DNA of 64,000 bases, taken from assembly GCF_003443735.1 (NCBI RefSeq), contig NZ_CP031969.1, positions 4,526,001 to 4,590,000 of the forward strand, in the 5' to 3' direction. Below, piece by piece: positions 43,149 through 51,185 of the stretch (position 1 is the first letter of the stretch; every line of letters begins with the position of its first letter). The notes under the pieces are model-generated. The model made no database searches, was not told the DNA's origin, and saw only the letters and a program-made list of their open reading frames with translations. This DNA comes from Streptomyces sp. CC0208. Its GTDB lineage: Bacteria; Actinomycetota; Actinomycetes; Streptomycetales; Streptomycetaceae. Position numbers and translations under genes: made by a program.

Positions 43149-44648
43149 GTGAGCACCGAGAACGAGGGCACTGCGGTACCCCCGGCCCCGTCTGCACCCC
43201 CCGTGCCGGTGGACGCTCCCGCGGCTTCGGCACCCCAGGCGGCCTCCGCCGCGGGCGCCGCCACCACTCCGGCCCCGCCGCACGCCTCCGGCGGCGCACA
43301 GGGGCCGGAACTCGTGCACGCGGGATCGGCTCCGGCGTACGCCTCGGCACAGGGGCAGCAGCACGGCGCCCCGGGCGGCCCCGAGGGCGCCTGGCCGCCG
43401 CCGCAGCCTCCGGGCACCCCGTCGTACGCCGACGGCGGTGCAGGCGGTGTGGGCGGTGCAGGCGGTGCGGGTGGCGCCGGTCCGACGGGTGTCTGGGGTG
43501 CGGGCTACCAGCAGCCGGCGCCGAAGCCGAAGAACGGCCGCGGTGGTCTCGTCGCCGCGATCCTGGTGGCGGCGCTGGTCGCCGGCGGCCTTGGCGGCGG
43601 TCTGGGCTACACCCTGGCCAAGAACAACGACAGCGGCTCCTCCACGACCCTGTCCGCCTCGGACAGCGGCGGCAGCGTCAAGCGTGACGCCGGCACCGTC
43701 GCGGGCGTGGCGCAGAAGGCCCTGCCCAGCACGGTCACCATCGAGGCCGAGTCGACCAACGGCGAGGGCGGCACCGGAACCGGGTTCGTCTTCGACAAGC
43801 AGGGCCACATCGTCACCAACAACCACGTGGTCGCCGACGCGGTCGACGGCGGCAAGCTGACCGCCACCTTCCCGAACGGCAAGAAGTACGACGCCGAGGT
43901 GGTCGGCCACGCGCAGGGCTACGACGTGGCGGTCATCAAGCTCAAGAACGCGCCGAGCGACCTCCAGCCGCTCACCCTGGGCAACTCCGACCAGGTGGCG
44001 GTGGGCGACTCCACGATCGCGATCGGCGCCCCCTTCGGCCTGTCGAACACCGTGACGACGGGCATCATCAGCGCGAAGAACCGCCCGGTGGCCTCCAGCG
44101 ACGGCAGCGGCAGCAACGCCTCCTACATGAGCGCGCTGCAGACGGACGCGTCGATCAACCCGGGCAACTCGGGAGGCCCCCTCCTGGACGCGCAGGGCAG
44201 CGTGATCGGCATCAACTCCGCGATCCAGTCCACCAGCGGCGGCGGCCTCGGCGGCACCAGCCAGTCCGGCTCGATCGGCCTCGGCTTCGCCATCCCGATC
44301 AACCAGGCCAAGTACGTCGCCCAGCAGCTGATCAAGACCGGCAAGCCGGTCTACGCCAAGATCGGCGCGTCCGTCTCCCTGGAGGACTCCTCGGGCGGCG
44401 CGAAGATCACCACCGAGGGCGCCGGCGGCTCCGCCCCGGTCGAGTCGGGCGGCCCCGCCGCCAAGGCCGGCCTCAAGCCCGGCGACGTCATCACCAAGCT
44501 GGACGACCACGTCATCGACTCCGGCCCCACCCTGATCGGCGAGATCTGGACCCACAAGCCCGGGGACAAGGTCAAGATCACCTACGAACGCGACGGCCAG
44601 ACCCACACGGTCGATCTCACCCTGGGCTCCCGCACCGGCGACAGCTGA
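43149..44648 (+). CDS. HtrA/DegP-like serine protease with PDZ domain
   Basis: A 499-aa membrane-anchored protease. A cytoplasmic Ala/Pro/Gly-rich region (about 1-130) leads to one membrane helix (GGLVAAILVAALVAGGLGGGLGYTL), so the protease faces outward. The trypsin-like domain has the triad His in TNNHVVADAV, Asp in YDVAVIKLK and Ser in INPGNSGGPLL. A PDZ domain follows (about 400-495, GGPAAKAGLKPGDVITKLDDHVI). It degrades or refolds damaged extracytoplasmic proteins. The GTG start has GAGGAGAGAAGCT upstream. Confidence 0.95.
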   Translation: MSTENEGTAVPPAPSAPPVPVDAPAASAPQAASAAGAATTPAPPHASGGAQGPELVHAGSAPAYASAQGQQHGAPGGPEGAWPPPQPPGTPSYADGGAGGVGGAGGAGGAGPTGVWGAGYQQPAPKPKNGRGGLVAAILVAALVAGGLGGGLGYTLAKNNDSGSSTTLSASDSGGSVKRDAGTVAGVAQKALPSTVTIEAESTNGEGGTGTGFVFDKQGHIVTNNHVVADAVDGGKLTATFPNGKKYDAEVVGHAQGYDVAVIKLKNAPSDLQPLTLGNSDQVAVGDSTIAIGAPFGLSNTVTTGIISAKNRPVASSDGSGSNASYMSALQTDASINPGNSGGPLLDAQGSVIGINSAIQSTSGGGLGGTSQSGSIGLGFAIPINQAKYVAQQLIKTGKPVYAKIGASVSLEDSSGGAKITTEGAGGSAPVESGGPAAKAGLKPGDVITKLDDHVIDSGPTLIGEIWTHKPGDKVKITYERDGQTHTVDLTLGSRTGDS

Positions 44649-44710
44649 CCCGCACGCCCCCGCCCCGACCCGTTACTCTGTTCCCCGCGCCACGGTCACC
44701 CGCGGCGCGG

Positions 44711-44795
44711 GGTGGGTTGCCCGAGCGGCCTAAGGGAACGGTCTTGAAAACCGTCGTGGCGCGAGTCACCGTGGGTTCAAATCCCACACCCACCG
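44711..44795 (+). tRNA. tRNA-Ser (anticodon TGA)
   Basis: The 85-nt class II tRNA has acceptor stem GGTGGGT pairing with ACCCACC and discriminator G. The anticodon loop is CTTGAAAA, giving TGA, which reads UCN codons. The long variable arm is CGTGGCGCGAGTCACC and the T-loop is GGGTTCAAATCCC. CCA is not encoded. Its 3' half (from 44748) is repeated at 46019, marking it as an integration site. Confidence 0.95.
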
Positions 44796-44796
44796 C
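44748..44796 (+). repeat. attL-like direct repeat (3' half of tRNA-Ser)
   Basis: These 49 bp are identical to 46019-46067. The repeat begins in the anticodon loop of tRNA-Ser(TGA) and ends one base past its 3' end. This is the usual core for tyrosine-recombinase integration into a tRNA, which restores the tRNA. Confidence 0.88.
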
Positions 44797-44820
44797 ATAG
44801 CAGGTCAGAGACTTGCAGGT

Positions 44821-44858
44821 CAGAAGGGGTGCCACTCTCCGGAGCGGCACCCCTTCTG
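44821..44858 (+). terminator. Hairpin terminator after tRNA-Ser
   Basis: CAGAAGGGGTGCC and GGCACCCCTTCTG form a perfect 13-bp stem with a 12-base loop, 25 bp after the tRNA end. It is the best terminator in the window. A similar weaker hairpin follows the second att copy (46084-46113). Confidence 0.88.
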
Positions 44859-45238
44859 CGTACACCCTGTCTCACCCTGGCTCGCCCCTATCTCACCTTT
44901 GACCAGTGCGTATGGGACATCTGGGGCCAGGGCCAGGCTCATGCCTGGCATGAAGAACTGTTTCCGGTGTTCAACGACGTGACGGGCTGACGGGCTGACG
45001 GGCGTCTGTCGTGTGCCATCCTCTGGAGAGCGCCTAGCGAGACGAGCCTATTCGTAGCTTTTCCTGCAAAGACGGGAGGAGGCGGGTCGCCCATGGCTGT
45101 GCTCCGTAAGACTGGAGCCCAGGTCGGGCCTCCCCCAGAGTCCTCGTGGCCGCGTGCGGGGCCGTCGAACCCTCCGGTTTTCCCGCTCCTCAGCCACTCG
45201 GCCTTTGGCGTCGGTGATCCGATCCCATGACGCGCCCA
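44859..45238. other. Gene-free part of the integration scar
   Basis: A 380-bp stretch within the element bounded by the 49-bp repeats. I see no supported reading frame, RNA gene or transposon end. It probably is decayed mobile-element sequence. Confidence 0.5.
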
Positions 45239-45469
45239 TCAGAAGTGGAACTGCGAGAGCAACGTCGTGACGCTGACGTTGCCCGTGTTGCCCTTGACCT
45301 GACCGTTGATGCAGGTCTGACCATGGGCCGGATTACCGCTGCTGCCGACGTTCACGGAGTTGCCGCAGACGTTCGTAGCGGCTTCCGCAGTCCCGCCGGT
45401 CGCGGCGAGTCCGCCGAACGCAAGCAGACCGCTCACGCCCGCGACTGCGGCTATGCGCTTGAGCTTCAT
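45239..45469 (-). CDS. Chaplin-like small secreted protein
   Basis: A 76-aa exported peptide. The signal peptide is MKLKRIAAVAGVSGLLAFGGLAATGGTAEA. The mature part begins ATNVCGNSVNVGSSGNPAHGQTC, which has the two-Cys spacing and N-x-V-C-G-N-S-V-N-V pattern of chaplins, but with hydrophilic residues (GSSGNPAHGQ) where chaplins have hydrophobic ones. So it may be a diverged member that does not form amyloid. The ATG has GGAGGAGGGCGAC upstream. It lies inside the integration scar, so it may be mobile-element cargo. Confidence 0.72.
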   Translation of the reverse strand: MKLKRIAAVAGVSGLLAFGGLAATGGTAEAATNVCGNSVNVGSSGNPAHGQTCINGQVKGNTGNVSVTTLLSQFHF

Positions 45470-45643
45470 GTCGCCCTCCTCCGGTACTCACCGCCACTTG
45501 GTTGGCGATGCCGCCCTTGGGGACGCAGGGCGGGAGGGTGGTTCGACCCCTACTTCGACGATACGACCCGATGAATCAGGATAAAAGGGATCTACTCGAC
45601 GATCGGCTGAGGGTTGTCCCTCCGTCTGGCCGCGACGGGCTGG

Positions 45644-45970
45644 TCACCCCTCATCCAGCGCGCGGGCAGTCAGGCGGTTGGACTGCTGCTGGCCGCCCTT
45701 GAGGATCTTCGCGTAGAACCGGTACAGCACGGCAATGCTGTGGCCGACGCGTGCGGCGACGTCGGCGGGATCCACCCCCGATTTGATCCAGAGCGACACC
45801 CCGGCGTGCCGCAGGGAGTACGGCACCGCCGCAAGGTCGGACTTCACCTCGCTGGGCGTGAGCACCGCTTTGCGCGCCCGCTCCCAGAGATCGCAGTACT
45901 CCGTAGAGACGACGACTTGTGTCTTTCCGTTTGCGGAGCATGGTGAGGATATTGAAAACGGCCAGTGCCA
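45644..45970 (-). pseudogene. C-terminal remnant of a tyrosine-recombinase integrase
   Basis: The reading frame contains YCDLWERARKAVLTPSEV, then PYSLRHAGVSLWIKSGVDP and VAARVGHSIAVLYRFYAKIL. This is the C-terminal catalytic end of an actinobacterial integrase: the H-x-x-R-type LRHAG box, the GH of the second box, and the nucleophile Tyr near the end. The N-terminal two thirds are missing and there is no start codon with a ribosome site. It points at the right-hand repeat at 46019 and probably is what is left of the element's own integrase. Confidence 0.8.
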
Positions 45971-46018
45971 GGTGTGGGCCAGGGAGTTCGATACGGCGGC
46001 GCCACGGCGCGGATATGC

Positions 46019-46067
46019 AAACCGTCGTGGCGCGAGTCACCGTGGGTTCAAATCCCACACCCACCGC
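46019..46067 (+). repeat. attR-like direct repeat
   Basis: A second copy of the 49 bp at 44748-44796, without the 5' half of the tRNA. It marks the right end of a 1.3-kb integrated remnant next to tRNA-Ser(TGA). Confidence 0.88.
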
Positions 46068-46083
46068 GTGAACGGTGTGAAGG

Positions 46084-46113
46084 AAGGGGCGTCCTCAGGA
46101 GGGGGCGCCCCTT
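46084..46113 (+). terminator. Hairpin after attR
   Basis: AAGGGGCG and CGCCCCTT form an 8-bp stem with a 14-base loop (TCCTCAGGAGGGGG). It resembles the terminator following the tRNA and may be the original tRNA terminator displaced by the insertion. Confidence 0.6.
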
Positions 46114-46211
46114 TCATGCGCCCAGGGGGTCGGGGCGGGGTGTGGCTTCGGTGGTGGGACTGGGTAGGGAGGAGGGCGTCCCGACCGGTTCTACCGAGGG
46201 TGGCGGCGAGC

Positions 46212-46706
46212 GTGGAGCGTACGACTCGGATCGGAGTCACCGGACACCGGGACCTCCCCGAGCCGGTGTTGGAGTGCGTGAGCACGGGGATCCTCGACGA
46301 GTTCTCCAGTCAGGCCGCGAGCGGGCCCGTCGAGGCGTTCAGCGCCCTGGCCGCAGGGGCCGACCAGCTCTTCGCCAACCTCGCGCTGCGCAGCGGGATC
46401 CCTCTCACGGCGGTCATCCCCGGCACGGACTACGAGCGTGGTCTGGGCGGACCGGAGACCCGTCTCGCGTATCGCCGGCTGCTGGACGCCTGCGCCGACC
46501 GGGTCGACCTGCCGGTGGAACGGACCCGGGAGGAGGCGTACGCGGCGGCCGGTCGCTGGATCGTGGACCACACGGACCGGCTGGTGGCCGTATGGGACGG
46601 TGAGCCGGCGCGGGGGGTGGGAGGCACCGGCGACATCGTGGCGTACGCGAGCCGGGTGGGCGTACCGGTGCGGGTGCTGTGGCGACCGGGGGCGCGGCGG
46701 CCCTGA
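46212..46706 (+). CDS. SLOG-superfamily (DprA/LOG-like Rossmann) protein
   Basis: A 164-aa single-domain protein. RIGVTGHRDLPEPV at the start, ALAAGADQLFANLALRSGIPLTAVIPG in the middle, and LVAVWDGEPARGVGGTGDIVAYASRVGVPVRVLW at the end match the SLOG fold, which binds nucleotide-derived ligands and is often linked to membrane effectors in conflict systems. The GTG start at 46212 gives VERTTRIGV; GTG 46200 is the alternative. It converges on a DUF4231 membrane protein 112 bp away. The partnership is inferred. Confidence 0.8.
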   Translation: MERTTRIGVTGHRDLPEPVLECVSTGILDEFSSQAASGPVEAFSALAAGADQLFANLALRSGIPLTAVIPGTDYERGLGGPETRLAYRRLLDACADRVDLPVERTREEAYAAAGRWIVDHTDRLVAVWDGEPARGVGGTGDIVAYASRVGVPVRVLWRPGARRP

Positions 46707-46818
46707 TGGGGCGGGGGCGGAGTCTCTCCATCGCCTTGCGGTGTTGCGGCTTCTCCATCAAATCCAGCTTCCCGGTCCCAGCTCCCAGCTCCCAGCTTCC
46801 CGCTCCCCGCTCTCCGGT

Positions 46819-47844
46819 TCACCCCCCGAACCGTGCCAGCCAGTCGGTGTGCTGGGGCAGCACCAAATGTTCTGTCTCGGCGACGGCCTGGGGCCAGCGG
46901 TCCTCGGACACGCTCTGGGCGAGGACGGCCCGTTGGGTCTCCAGGCCCTCTCGTACCAGGGAGTGGGCGAAGGAGAGCGGGTGGTGGCGGCGGGTCTCCA
47001 GCCAGGCGACGCCGGTGGCGGCCGAGGCGGCGAGCAGACCGCTGAGGTCCCAGCCGGAGACGAGGCCGGCGCTTCTGAGCACCGCGGCGGTCAGGGCCAG
47101 CAGGGTCAGCAGTGCGGTCAGCGCGGACCAGAGAGCGGCGGAGCGGCGGGCCTGTGCGGCCCGGCCGCCATACCAACTGAGCTGGTCGAGGACGCGATCC
47201 CGCAGGTAGATGTCCTTCCGTACGGGGAACGGCTTGTCGCGTACCGCCCGCATGGCGCGCGTGATCTGGGGGTGACGCGGATCGTCCGGCTCGTGCCGAC
47301 TGGCCGGATCCCACAGGGTGTATCCGGAAGGAGCAGGAGCAGGCGTACGACCGGGAACAGGGCCAGAAGCCGATCCCGAGAGCCACCCAGGCGCCGGCTC
47401 CCGCCACCCCACGCGCCGTAACGCCCGCAGATGTTCCTCCAGTTGCTGGTTGAACAGCCCGTCGGGATCGCGCACTCCGGAGTGGAAGGGGCCGCCGTGC
47501 ACCATGTACTGCCAGGCCAGCGACTTGACGGTCTCGGCGGCATCGCGGTGGGCCTGCCAGTGGGCGCGGGCCCGGCGGCGCTGGATGACGACTCCGGTGG
47601 CCACGGTGAGCCCGTACAGCAGGGCCGACACGGCGGTCAGGACATGGCTGCCGAAGTGGTCGGCCAGGGTGGCGAAGACGGTCGCCACGAGCAGAAGCGC
47701 CAGCTGGGTCATGGTGGCCCGGAACGCCTCGCTCTGACGGTTCAGCGCCCACTGGTCGTTGGAACGGAACAACGGCGGGAGATCGTCGCTGCCTATCGTC
47801 GCGCGCGGCCCCGGAACGTTTTGCCCAGGCGTGATTGCCGCCAT
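46819..47844 (-). CDS. DUF4231 membrane protein
   Basis: A 341-aa protein with two pairs of membrane helices: AFRATMTQLALLLVATVFATLADH with LTAVSALLYGLTVATGVVI (about 40-90), and WSALTALLTLLALTAAVL with WDLSGLLAASAATGVAWLE (about 245-290). Between them is a soluble part with a Pro-rich insert. The AETVKSLAWQYMVHGGPF segment and the layout match DUF4231, a relative of SLATT membrane effectors. It converges with a SLOG gene. A membrane-effector role is a hypothesis. Confidence 0.8.
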   Translation of the reverse strand: MAAITPGQNVPGPRATIGSDDLPPLFRSNDQWALNRQSEAFRATMTQLALLLVATVFATLADHFGSHVLTAVSALLYGLTVATGVVIQRRRARAHWQAHRDAAETVKSLAWQYMVHGGPFHSGVRDPDGLFNQQLEEHLRALRRVGWREPAPGWLSGSASGPVPGRTPAPAPSGYTLWDPASRHEPDDPRHPQITRAMRAVRDKPFPVRKDIYLRDRVLDQLSWYGGRAAQARRSAALWSALTALLTLLALTAAVLRSAGLVSGWDLSGLLAASAATGVAWLETRRHHPLSFAHSLVREGLETQRAVLAQSVSEDRWPQAVAETEHLVLPQHTDWLARFGG

Positions 47845-48145
47845 GCGTCACCTCGCCATGAAGAGGGGAAGACTCATGGTGACTTGCAGTCGAGCGGGTG
47901 CCAACACCGCGTCGCCGGGGAGGACTTGAGGCCAGTGACGACGAGATCAAGCCGCAGAGCAGCGAACGGGCCTACGCGCGCTGGTCCTTGGTTGATCGGT
48001 GTGCTTCCCTGAGACGAGAACTGCACAGCGCCACCTCTTCCGCAACTCGGCGTCCGGGTGCCCGGTTGCGGCCCGACGCAGGTTGACATGCGCGAAGTCC
48101 GGGAACCACGGCCGGAGTTCGCGGGACTAGCGACACGGGGGGTTC
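47845..48145. other. Upstream region of fxs cluster B
   Basis: About 300 bp between the divergent DUF4231 and fxsA genes. A TTGACA hexamer lies at 48083-48088, but no matching -10 element is clear. The fxsA ribosome site GGGGGG is just before its ATG. No gene is supported here. Confidence 0.4.
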
Positions 48146-48325
48146 ATGGAGACGTCAGGGACTGACGTGGAGTTCGACTTCGACGTGGTGAACCTCAGCG
48201 GTTCCGCAGACGTAGATATGGACGAGTTGCCCAAGAACGCCCTGGGCCGGTCCATTCGAAGGGTTCGGCGGGACACATTGGAGCACCGCGCGGTGGACGT
48301 GTCCATGTTCCAGTCGGCGCTCTGA
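48146..48325 (+). CDS. fxsA: FxsA: FxSxx-COOH RiPP precursor peptide (cluster B)
   Basis: A 59-aa precursor that is short enough to be missed by length filters. It begins METSGTDVEFDFDVVN and ends VDVSMFQSAL, so it carries the FxSxx-COOH motif (Phe-Gln-Ser-Ala-Leu). The acidic leader, followed by a basic stretch RSIRRVRRD, differs from that of cluster A, whereas the core FQSA is the same. The ATG is preceded by ACACGGGGGGTTC. It sits 45 bp before the radical SAM gene and starts the operon. Confidence 0.9.
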   Translation: METSGTDVEFDFDVVNLSGSADVDMDELPKNALGRSIRRVRRDTLEHRAVDVSMFQSAL

Positions 48326-48370
48326 CCCGGGCGCCCAGGCAGCGGGGGCCCGTGGGGCAGGAGGTGGCAA

Positions 48371-49522
48371 GTGCGCGGTGCGAACCCCTTCGTCGAGTGG
48401 ATAGTGAAGGTCGCGCAGCCATGCAACCTTGCCTGCGACCACTGCTACGTGTACGAGCTGCTCGACCGGACCTGGCGGCACAAACCGGCGGTCATGGCGA
48501 ACGGGACAGCGGATCAACTGGCCCGCCGCATAGCCGAACACGCCCGGCGGCACGCTCTCAGCCGGGTCCGGGTGACCCTGCACGGGGGCGAGCCGTTGAT
48601 GGCTGGACGGTCTCGAATCGAACACCTCCTGAAAGTCCTGAGGGAGGAGCTGCGCGGCACGGCTGTTTGTGATATCTCGGTGCAGAGCAATGTGACACTT
48701 CTGAATCCCTCATGGATGGACCTGTTCCACCGACACGGGGTGTCGGTGGGCGTCAGTCTTGACGGCGGTCGTGAGGCCAACGACCGTCACAGGCGTGCCA
48801 AGAACGGGCGGAGCAGCTACGACTCCGTCCAGAGGGGATTGGAACTCTTGCGGAGGCCCGAGAACAAGGCGCTGTTCGCGGGCCTGTTGTGCACGGTCGA
48901 CCTCGCCAACCCGCCGCTCGACGTCTTCGAGGACCTCCTCGCGCACGAGCCGCCGGCCATCAACTTCCTGCTGCCGCACGCCACCTGGGAACACCCGCCG
49001 CCCGGCCACGATCCGAATCGAACACCGTACGCGAACTGGCTGCTGGAAGTGTTCGAGAGGTGGTACACGGCGCCCCGCCAGGAGACCAGGATCCGTCTGT
49101 TCGAGGACCTGATGGACCTCGCGCTCGGCGGTCACGTCCGGTCGGAGAGCACGGGACTGGCCGACACGGACTTCCTCGTCGTGGAGAGCGACGGGACGAT
49201 CGAGCTGGCCGACTCCCTCAAGGCGACGCGCGACGGCGGTCCCGCCACCGGGCTCGACATCTTCGCGCAGGACTTCGACTCCGTGGCGCGGCACCCGGTC
49301 GTGGCCGACGCCCGCCGCGGGGGCCTGGCCGCCCTCGCCGACGTCTGCCGGGGCTGCGAGGTCGTGCGGCTGTGCGGTGGCGGACTGCGCGCGCATCGGT
49401 TCAGCCCCCTCACAGGCTTCGCCAATCCGAGTGTCTACTGCGCTGACCTGCGCGTTCTCACCACGCACATCCGCGATCGCGTGGTGGCCGACGCCACTGC
49501 CCTGCTGGGGAGCGCCTCATGA
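48371..49522 (+). CDS. fxsB: FxsB-type cyclophane-forming radical SAM/SPASM maturase (cluster B)
   Basis: A 383-aa radical SAM enzyme. CNLACDHC gives Cys 18, 22 and 25 for the iron-sulphur cluster, HGGEPLMAG is the SAM-binding GGE motif, and INFLLPHATWEHPP and the SPASM region CRGCEVVRLCGGG with NPSVYCADL follow. It aligns along its length with residues 1-400 of the cluster A enzyme but stops there. The following HExxH gene overlaps its stop by ATGA, so the two may act as a complex. The GTG start has GGAGG upstream. Confidence 0.93.
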   Translation: MRGANPFVEWIVKVAQPCNLACDHCYVYELLDRTWRHKPAVMANGTADQLARRIAEHARRHALSRVRVTLHGGEPLMAGRSRIEHLLKVLREELRGTAVCDISVQSNVTLLNPSWMDLFHRHGVSVGVSLDGGREANDRHRRAKNGRSSYDSVQRGLELLRRPENKALFAGLLCTVDLANPPLDVFEDLLAHEPPAINFLLPHATWEHPPPGHDPNRTPYANWLLEVFERWYTAPRQETRIRLFEDLMDLALGGHVRSESTGLADTDFLVVESDGTIELADSLKATRDGGPATGLDIFAQDFDSVARHPVVADARRGGLAALADVCRGCEVVRLCGGGLRAHRFSPLTGFANPSVYCADLRVLTTHIRDRVVADATALLGSAS

Positions 49523-50949
49523 CGGCCCCGGTGACCCTGCGCATGACCGCGAAGGACTTCGCGAGCCTGGCGGCCTGCCGGCCCTCCCCGACCGCCCTGC
49601 GGGTCCTGAGGGACGGCCAGATCTCCCGGCGTCTGCTGATGCTGATGGACGTGGCCGCAGCGGCCAGGAACAGGGCGCCGGAATTCTGGGAGTCGCGGGG
49701 CGCGGCGGCCTGGGACCTGTGCGTCCAGGCCCGCAGAGCGGATGTGGGAGCCTTCGAGGACGTACTGCTTCATCCGCACGTGGGTGTGTGGCTGGGGCGC
49801 TGCATGCGCGCCCTGGACGGTCCGCGTCCCGCCGTGCGGGCGGCCACCGACCTCGCCCGGCTCGGCGGCCTGGCCGCCGCCACCGCGTTACGCGCCGGAC
49901 TGCGCCCGCACCTGGTACTGCCGGCACCGGACTCGCTCCTCTGGCTGCCCACGCTCGGGGTCGTCCGGTTACCCGGGGACGCGGTCGAGGCGCGCCTGCG
50001 CGGTGACGTACTGGAGCCGGGTGGGCGGTTGCCGGCCACGGGACAGGGGGACGAGTCGGCGGCCCGCGACACGGCCTGGTGCGCGCCGCGCCGCCTCACC
50101 TTCCGCGGCCCGCAGGGCACGCCGCCGTTGTCGGTGGTCCTGGAGGACAGCGACCCGTACCGGGACGCACATGGTTATCCGGTGCTTGCCCGCCGGACGA
50201 CCGGAGAACTGCGTGCCTGGCAGGCGTCGGTGGCCTCGGCCTGGGACGTGCTGAACGGGCTGGTCCCGGAGCGGGCTGCCGCCTGCGCCTCGCTGTGGAC
50301 GGCACTGGTGCCCCTGCGGCCCCCGCGGAAGGGCCGGGGGGTGAGTTCCTCGGCGCGGGAGGCGTACGGGGCGATCGCCGCCTCCTTCACCGGCGATCCG
50401 GTACGGCTGGCGGAGACTTTGGTGCACGAGAGCGCACACATCGCCTTCGGAGCCCTCGCCGACCTGACCGATCTCTGGGATCCCGAGGACCGCACCCTGT
50501 ACCGGGTCGGCTGGCGCGCTGATCCGAGGCCGATCGGGTCCGTTCTCACGGGCACCAACGCCCACTTGGCGCTCCTCGAGTTCTGGCGCCGACGCGAGCA
50601 GGAAACGAGCGGTGGGCAGGCCCGTGCCGCACGGGGCCGGTTGCACGATTACGGCTCACAGGTCGTCGACATCCTGCGGATCCTGCAGGCCCATCCGCTC
50701 CGGCCCAAGGGCCGGGACTTCGTTTCGTTCATGGTGGACGAGGCGGCGCGCTGTGGCTTTTTCCTGCGCCCGCCGCTCTCCGCCCGCCCCCACCGCTCCT
50801 CACTCCATCGGGTGGCGTTGCGCGAGGCGCTGGAGGGCGCGCGAAGGAGCGCGATATCCGCGTCCTCCCAGCAAGCGGGGGCCTGTGCCGTGGGTTCTGC
50901 CGGCAGCCGGACCACGACTGTCGACGAGACGACACCGGGGGCGGACTGA
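49519..50949 (+). CDS. HExxH-type peptide beta-hydroxylase-like protein (cluster B)
   Basis: A 476-aa protein equivalent to the C-terminal half of cluster A FxsB. The metal motif HESAH is near residues 303-307, and about 40 residues later WRADPRPIGSVLTGTNAH provides a conserved His that could be the third ligand. VVLEDSDPYRDAHGYPV is also shared with cluster A. The family is named for alpha-ketoglutarate-dependent beta-hydroxylation of RiPP residues; some fused forms are annotated as inactive, but the motif is intact here. ATG 49519 overlaps fxsB by ATGA. The C-terminal 60 residues are low-complexity. Confidence 0.85.
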   Translation: MTAPVTLRMTAKDFASLAACRPSPTALRVLRDGQISRRLLMLMDVAAAARNRAPEFWESRGAAAWDLCVQARRADVGAFEDVLLHPHVGVWLGRCMRALDGPRPAVRAATDLARLGGLAAATALRAGLRPHLVLPAPDSLLWLPTLGVVRLPGDAVEARLRGDVLEPGGRLPATGQGDESAARDTAWCAPRRLTFRGPQGTPPLSVVLEDSDPYRDAHGYPVLARRTTGELRAWQASVASAWDVLNGLVPERAAACASLWTALVPLRPPRKGRGVSSSAREAYGAIAASFTGDPVRLAETLVHESAHIAFGALADLTDLWDPEDRTLYRVGWRADPRPIGSVLTGTNAHLALLEFWRRREQETSGGQARAARGRLHDYGSQVVDILRILQAHPLRPKGRDFVSFMVDEAARCGFFLRPPLSARPHRSSLHRVALREALEGARRSAISASSQQAGACAVGSAGSRTTTVDETTPGAD

Positions 50950-51185
50950 TATATGAGGACGCGGTGGCACGGCGGAGAGGCGACGGCGCGGCGGAAGGCC
51001 GCGAACGCACAGGGAGCGGCGAGGTCGCGCGGCACGCGCACACCATCAGATTTTCGCCATGTCCGGAACAAACATCGATGTGGTGGGGCTGGTGGTGACG
51101 AGTCGCGTGGCATGTGGTCCGCTTGCGTTCGGCTCGTCGGCCCACCCCGCTCGTCCCCGGACCGCGTCGTACGGGAGCAGCCATC

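Noticed and set aside
44859..45238. A 63-aa minus-strand frame (45048-45239) in the integration scar.
   Set aside because: It has no recognisable family and no ribosome site, and a skewed Arg-rich composition.
48371..50949. Cluster B fxsB and HExxH genes as one gene broken by a frameshift.
   Set aside because: The first gene ends after a complete SPASM region, and the second starts with an ATG in a normal ATGA overlap. Both look intact, so a natural split is more likely.
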